Below are positions 14,207 to 15,566 of a stretch of DNA of 15,566 nt, piece after piece. The notes under the pieces were generated by a model, which made no database searches, had not been told where the DNA came from, and saw only the letters and a program-made list of their open reading frames with translations. Position numbers and translations under genes: made by a program. This DNA is from Marinilabiliales bacterium. Its GTDB lineage: Bacteria > Bacteroidota > Bacteroidia > Bacteroidales > F082. How positions within the stretch are numbered: position 1 is the first letter of the stretch; the number at the start of each line of letters is the position of its first letter. The stretch covers positions 1 to 15,566 of the forward strand of contig PKSW01000256.1 in the NCBI GenBank assembly GCA_002869465.1, in the 5' to 3' direction.

Positions 14207-15566
14207 ATGAGTACTTTTTTTACATTTTTGTACCAACTCATCTCAAAGTATAAAGCATTCTCCGTTTCAGTGCTCGTTATCATCCTTTTTATTGCCGGAT
14301 ATTTTACTTCTCAACTTTCATTCTCTGAAGACATTACCAAAGTTTTGCCCGAAAGCGATAAGATCAACCAGTTAAATTTTGTGTTGAACAATTCGGAATT
14401 CATGGAAAAACTAGTATTTAGTATCAGCCTGCAAGACAGCACGAGTGATGCAGATCCTGAATTACTTGTGACTTTTGCCAACCGTTTTTCTGACTCCATC
14501 AAAAAAAGATACATTCCTGAAAGCATCCTCTCATTTGAAAAAGCACCCGATGATGCCGAAATGTTGCAGATGTATGATTTCATTTATAATAACCTTCCTG
14601 TTTTCCTTGACGAACCGGATTACATAAAGATAGAACAAAGGATCAGTGATACAGGCATCAGGAATAATTTACAGAGCAACCTGAAAACTTTGATATCACC
14701 TGCTGGATTTGGTGTAAAAAAGATGATTAGAAATGATCCATTGCATCTGACGAGCATCGCATTAGAAAAGTTCAGGTCGTTTCAGATAAGCGACAATTTT
14801 GAACTGTATGGGGGCCATTTTTTAACCAAAGACCGGAAAAACCTGTTATTGATTGTTACACCGGTGTCAACCAACAATTCATCAGTTAATAAAGAACTGT
14901 TCAGCGGCATTGATAAATTGATTACTGATATAACGACAGATGAATTTGAAGCCATTAAAGTGCAATATTTTGGTAATGCCGCCGTGGCGCTTGGCAATGC
15001 TGAACGCATCAAAAAAGACATCATCGTCACGGTTTCCATCGCAGCTGCGCTACTTATTATTCTCATCACGTCTTTCTTCAGAAAGAAAAGGACTTTTCTG
15101 GTCATTTTTCTCCCGGTGGTATCAGGCGCCCTTATTTCATTGGCGCTTATTTATTTATTCAGATCAAGTATTTCAGCCATATCACTTGGAATTGGCTCAG
15201 TCCTGGTGGGTATATCCGTCGATTATGCATTACATATCTTTTCACATTACCGGAAACATCAGGATATTAAATTGCTATATAAAGATATCGCCGCTCCTAT
15301 CGTTATAAGCAGTATCACTACGGCTGCTGCTTTTTTATGTTTATTTTTTATCAATTCTAAAGCACTGAATGATTTGGGCTTATTTGCCGCTTTGAGTATT
15401 TTAGGAGCAGCATTGTTTTCCCTGATCGTTTTACCACATTTGATCAAATCAAAATCAGAAAAACCGCCAAAAGAAAACTGGCTAGATAAACTGGCCAATT
15501 TTCAAACATCAAAAAAAACCATTGTTTGGTTGGGCATTATTGCATTAACCATCTTTTTCTATTTCA
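14207..15566 (+). CDS. MMPL/RND-type exporter of the aryl polyene cluster (3' end cut by window)
   Basis: The frame is open from ATG at 14207 to the right edge, 453 codons without a stop. A first membrane helix (about 18-36, FSVSVLVIILFIAGYF) is followed by a periplasmic domain of about 230 residues, then a run of membrane helices. These include GIGSVLVGISVDYALHIFSHY (roughly 327-347, Asp339), the conserved Asp-containing helix of RND/MMPL proteins. The full protein should repeat this layout and reach roughly 750-850 residues. Such exporters use the proton gradient to move lipids from the inner membrane, and aryl polyene clusters carry one beside LolA-like and lipoprotein genes. It follows the glycosyltransferase by 13 bases. 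Another ATG at 14202 is out of this frame. Confidence 0.88.
   Translation, partial: MSTFFTFLYQLISKYKAFSVSVLVIILFIAGYFTSQLSFSEDITKVLPESDKINQLNFVLNNSEFMEKLVFSISLQDSTSDADPELLVTFANRFSDSIKKRYIPESILSFEKAPDDAEMLQMYDFIYNNLPVFLDEPDYIKIEQRISDTGIRNNLQSNLKTLISPAGFGVKKMIRNDPLHLTSIALEKFRSFQISDNFELYGGHFLTKDRKNLLLIVTPVSTNNSSVNKELFSGIDKLITDITTDEFEAIKVQYFGNAAVALGNAERIKKDIIVTVSIAAALLIILITSFFRKKRTFLVIFLPVVSGALISLALIYLFRSSISAISLGIGSVLVGISVDYALHIFSHYRKHQDIKLLYKDIAAPIVISSITTAAAFLCLFFINSKALNDLGLFAALSILGAALFSLIVLPHLIKSKSEKPPKENWLDKLANFQTSKKTIVWLGIIALTIFFYF

Noticed and set aside
14940..15308. 122-codon + strand reading frame inside the exporter gene
   Set aside because: It overlaps the open MMPL frame that shows clear RND features; the shorter frame has none.
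1..15566. CRISPR arrays, tRNA/rRNA genes, insertion sequences, phage or toxin-antitoxin genes
   Set aside because: I saw no regularly spaced repeats, cloverleaf-like segments, transposase motifs or terminal inverted repeats; coding density is high and gaps are under about 115 bases.

Overview
The window most likely comes from a member of the Bacteroidota. It is AT-rich, several genes have a TAnnTTTG-type -7 element a short distance upstream, and Shine-Dalgarno sequences are weak or absent. The gene content (FucP/GluP-like sugar transporter, Bacteroidota-type glycerol acyltransferase, flexirubin-type pigment genes) fits the same phylum. Nothing here fixes the family or genus. All recognised genes are on the + strand.

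Left part (1-3853) holds ordinary cellular genes: the 3' part of an MFS sugar transporter, a methylated-DNA--cysteine methyltransferase, a sugar-phosphate nucleotidyltransferase-like protein and a PlsC/PlsB-like acyltransferase. A secreted, probably beta-barrel outer membrane protein (3958-4863) follows. It may or may not belong with the genes to its right.

Right part (4977 to the end) is the left portion of a flexirubin / aryl-polyene (APE) type biosynthetic cluster. It contains an aromatic ammonia-lyase that I read as a tyrosine ammonia-lyase despite HAL-like motifs, a FabG-like ketoreductase, a FabB-like ketosynthase, an acyl carrier protein, an LpxL-like acyltransferase, a methyltransferase, a membrane-anchored polysaccharide deacetylase, a LolA-like carrier, a small lipoprotein, a GT2-DUF2062 glycosyltransferase and the start of an MMPL/RND-type exporter cut by the window edge. 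The expected logic is tyrosine to p-coumarate, loading and elongation on the ACP into an aryl polyene, ring methylation, attachment to a lipid or sugar-containing anchor, and export to the outer membrane by MMPL, LolA and the lipoprotein. Dehydratase, CoA/ACP ligase, chain-length-factor partner and dialkylresorcinol genes (darA/darB) are not in the window and would be expected to the right.

The cluster looks like a variant of a known system, not a new class. The parts most worth a second look are the methyltransferase that has lost the O-methyltransferase catalytic His, the deacetylase/glycosyltransferase/acyltransferase set suggesting a glycolipid-type anchor, the ketosynthase with an altered active-site loop, and a long A/T hairpin plus promoter element just before the ACP gene.
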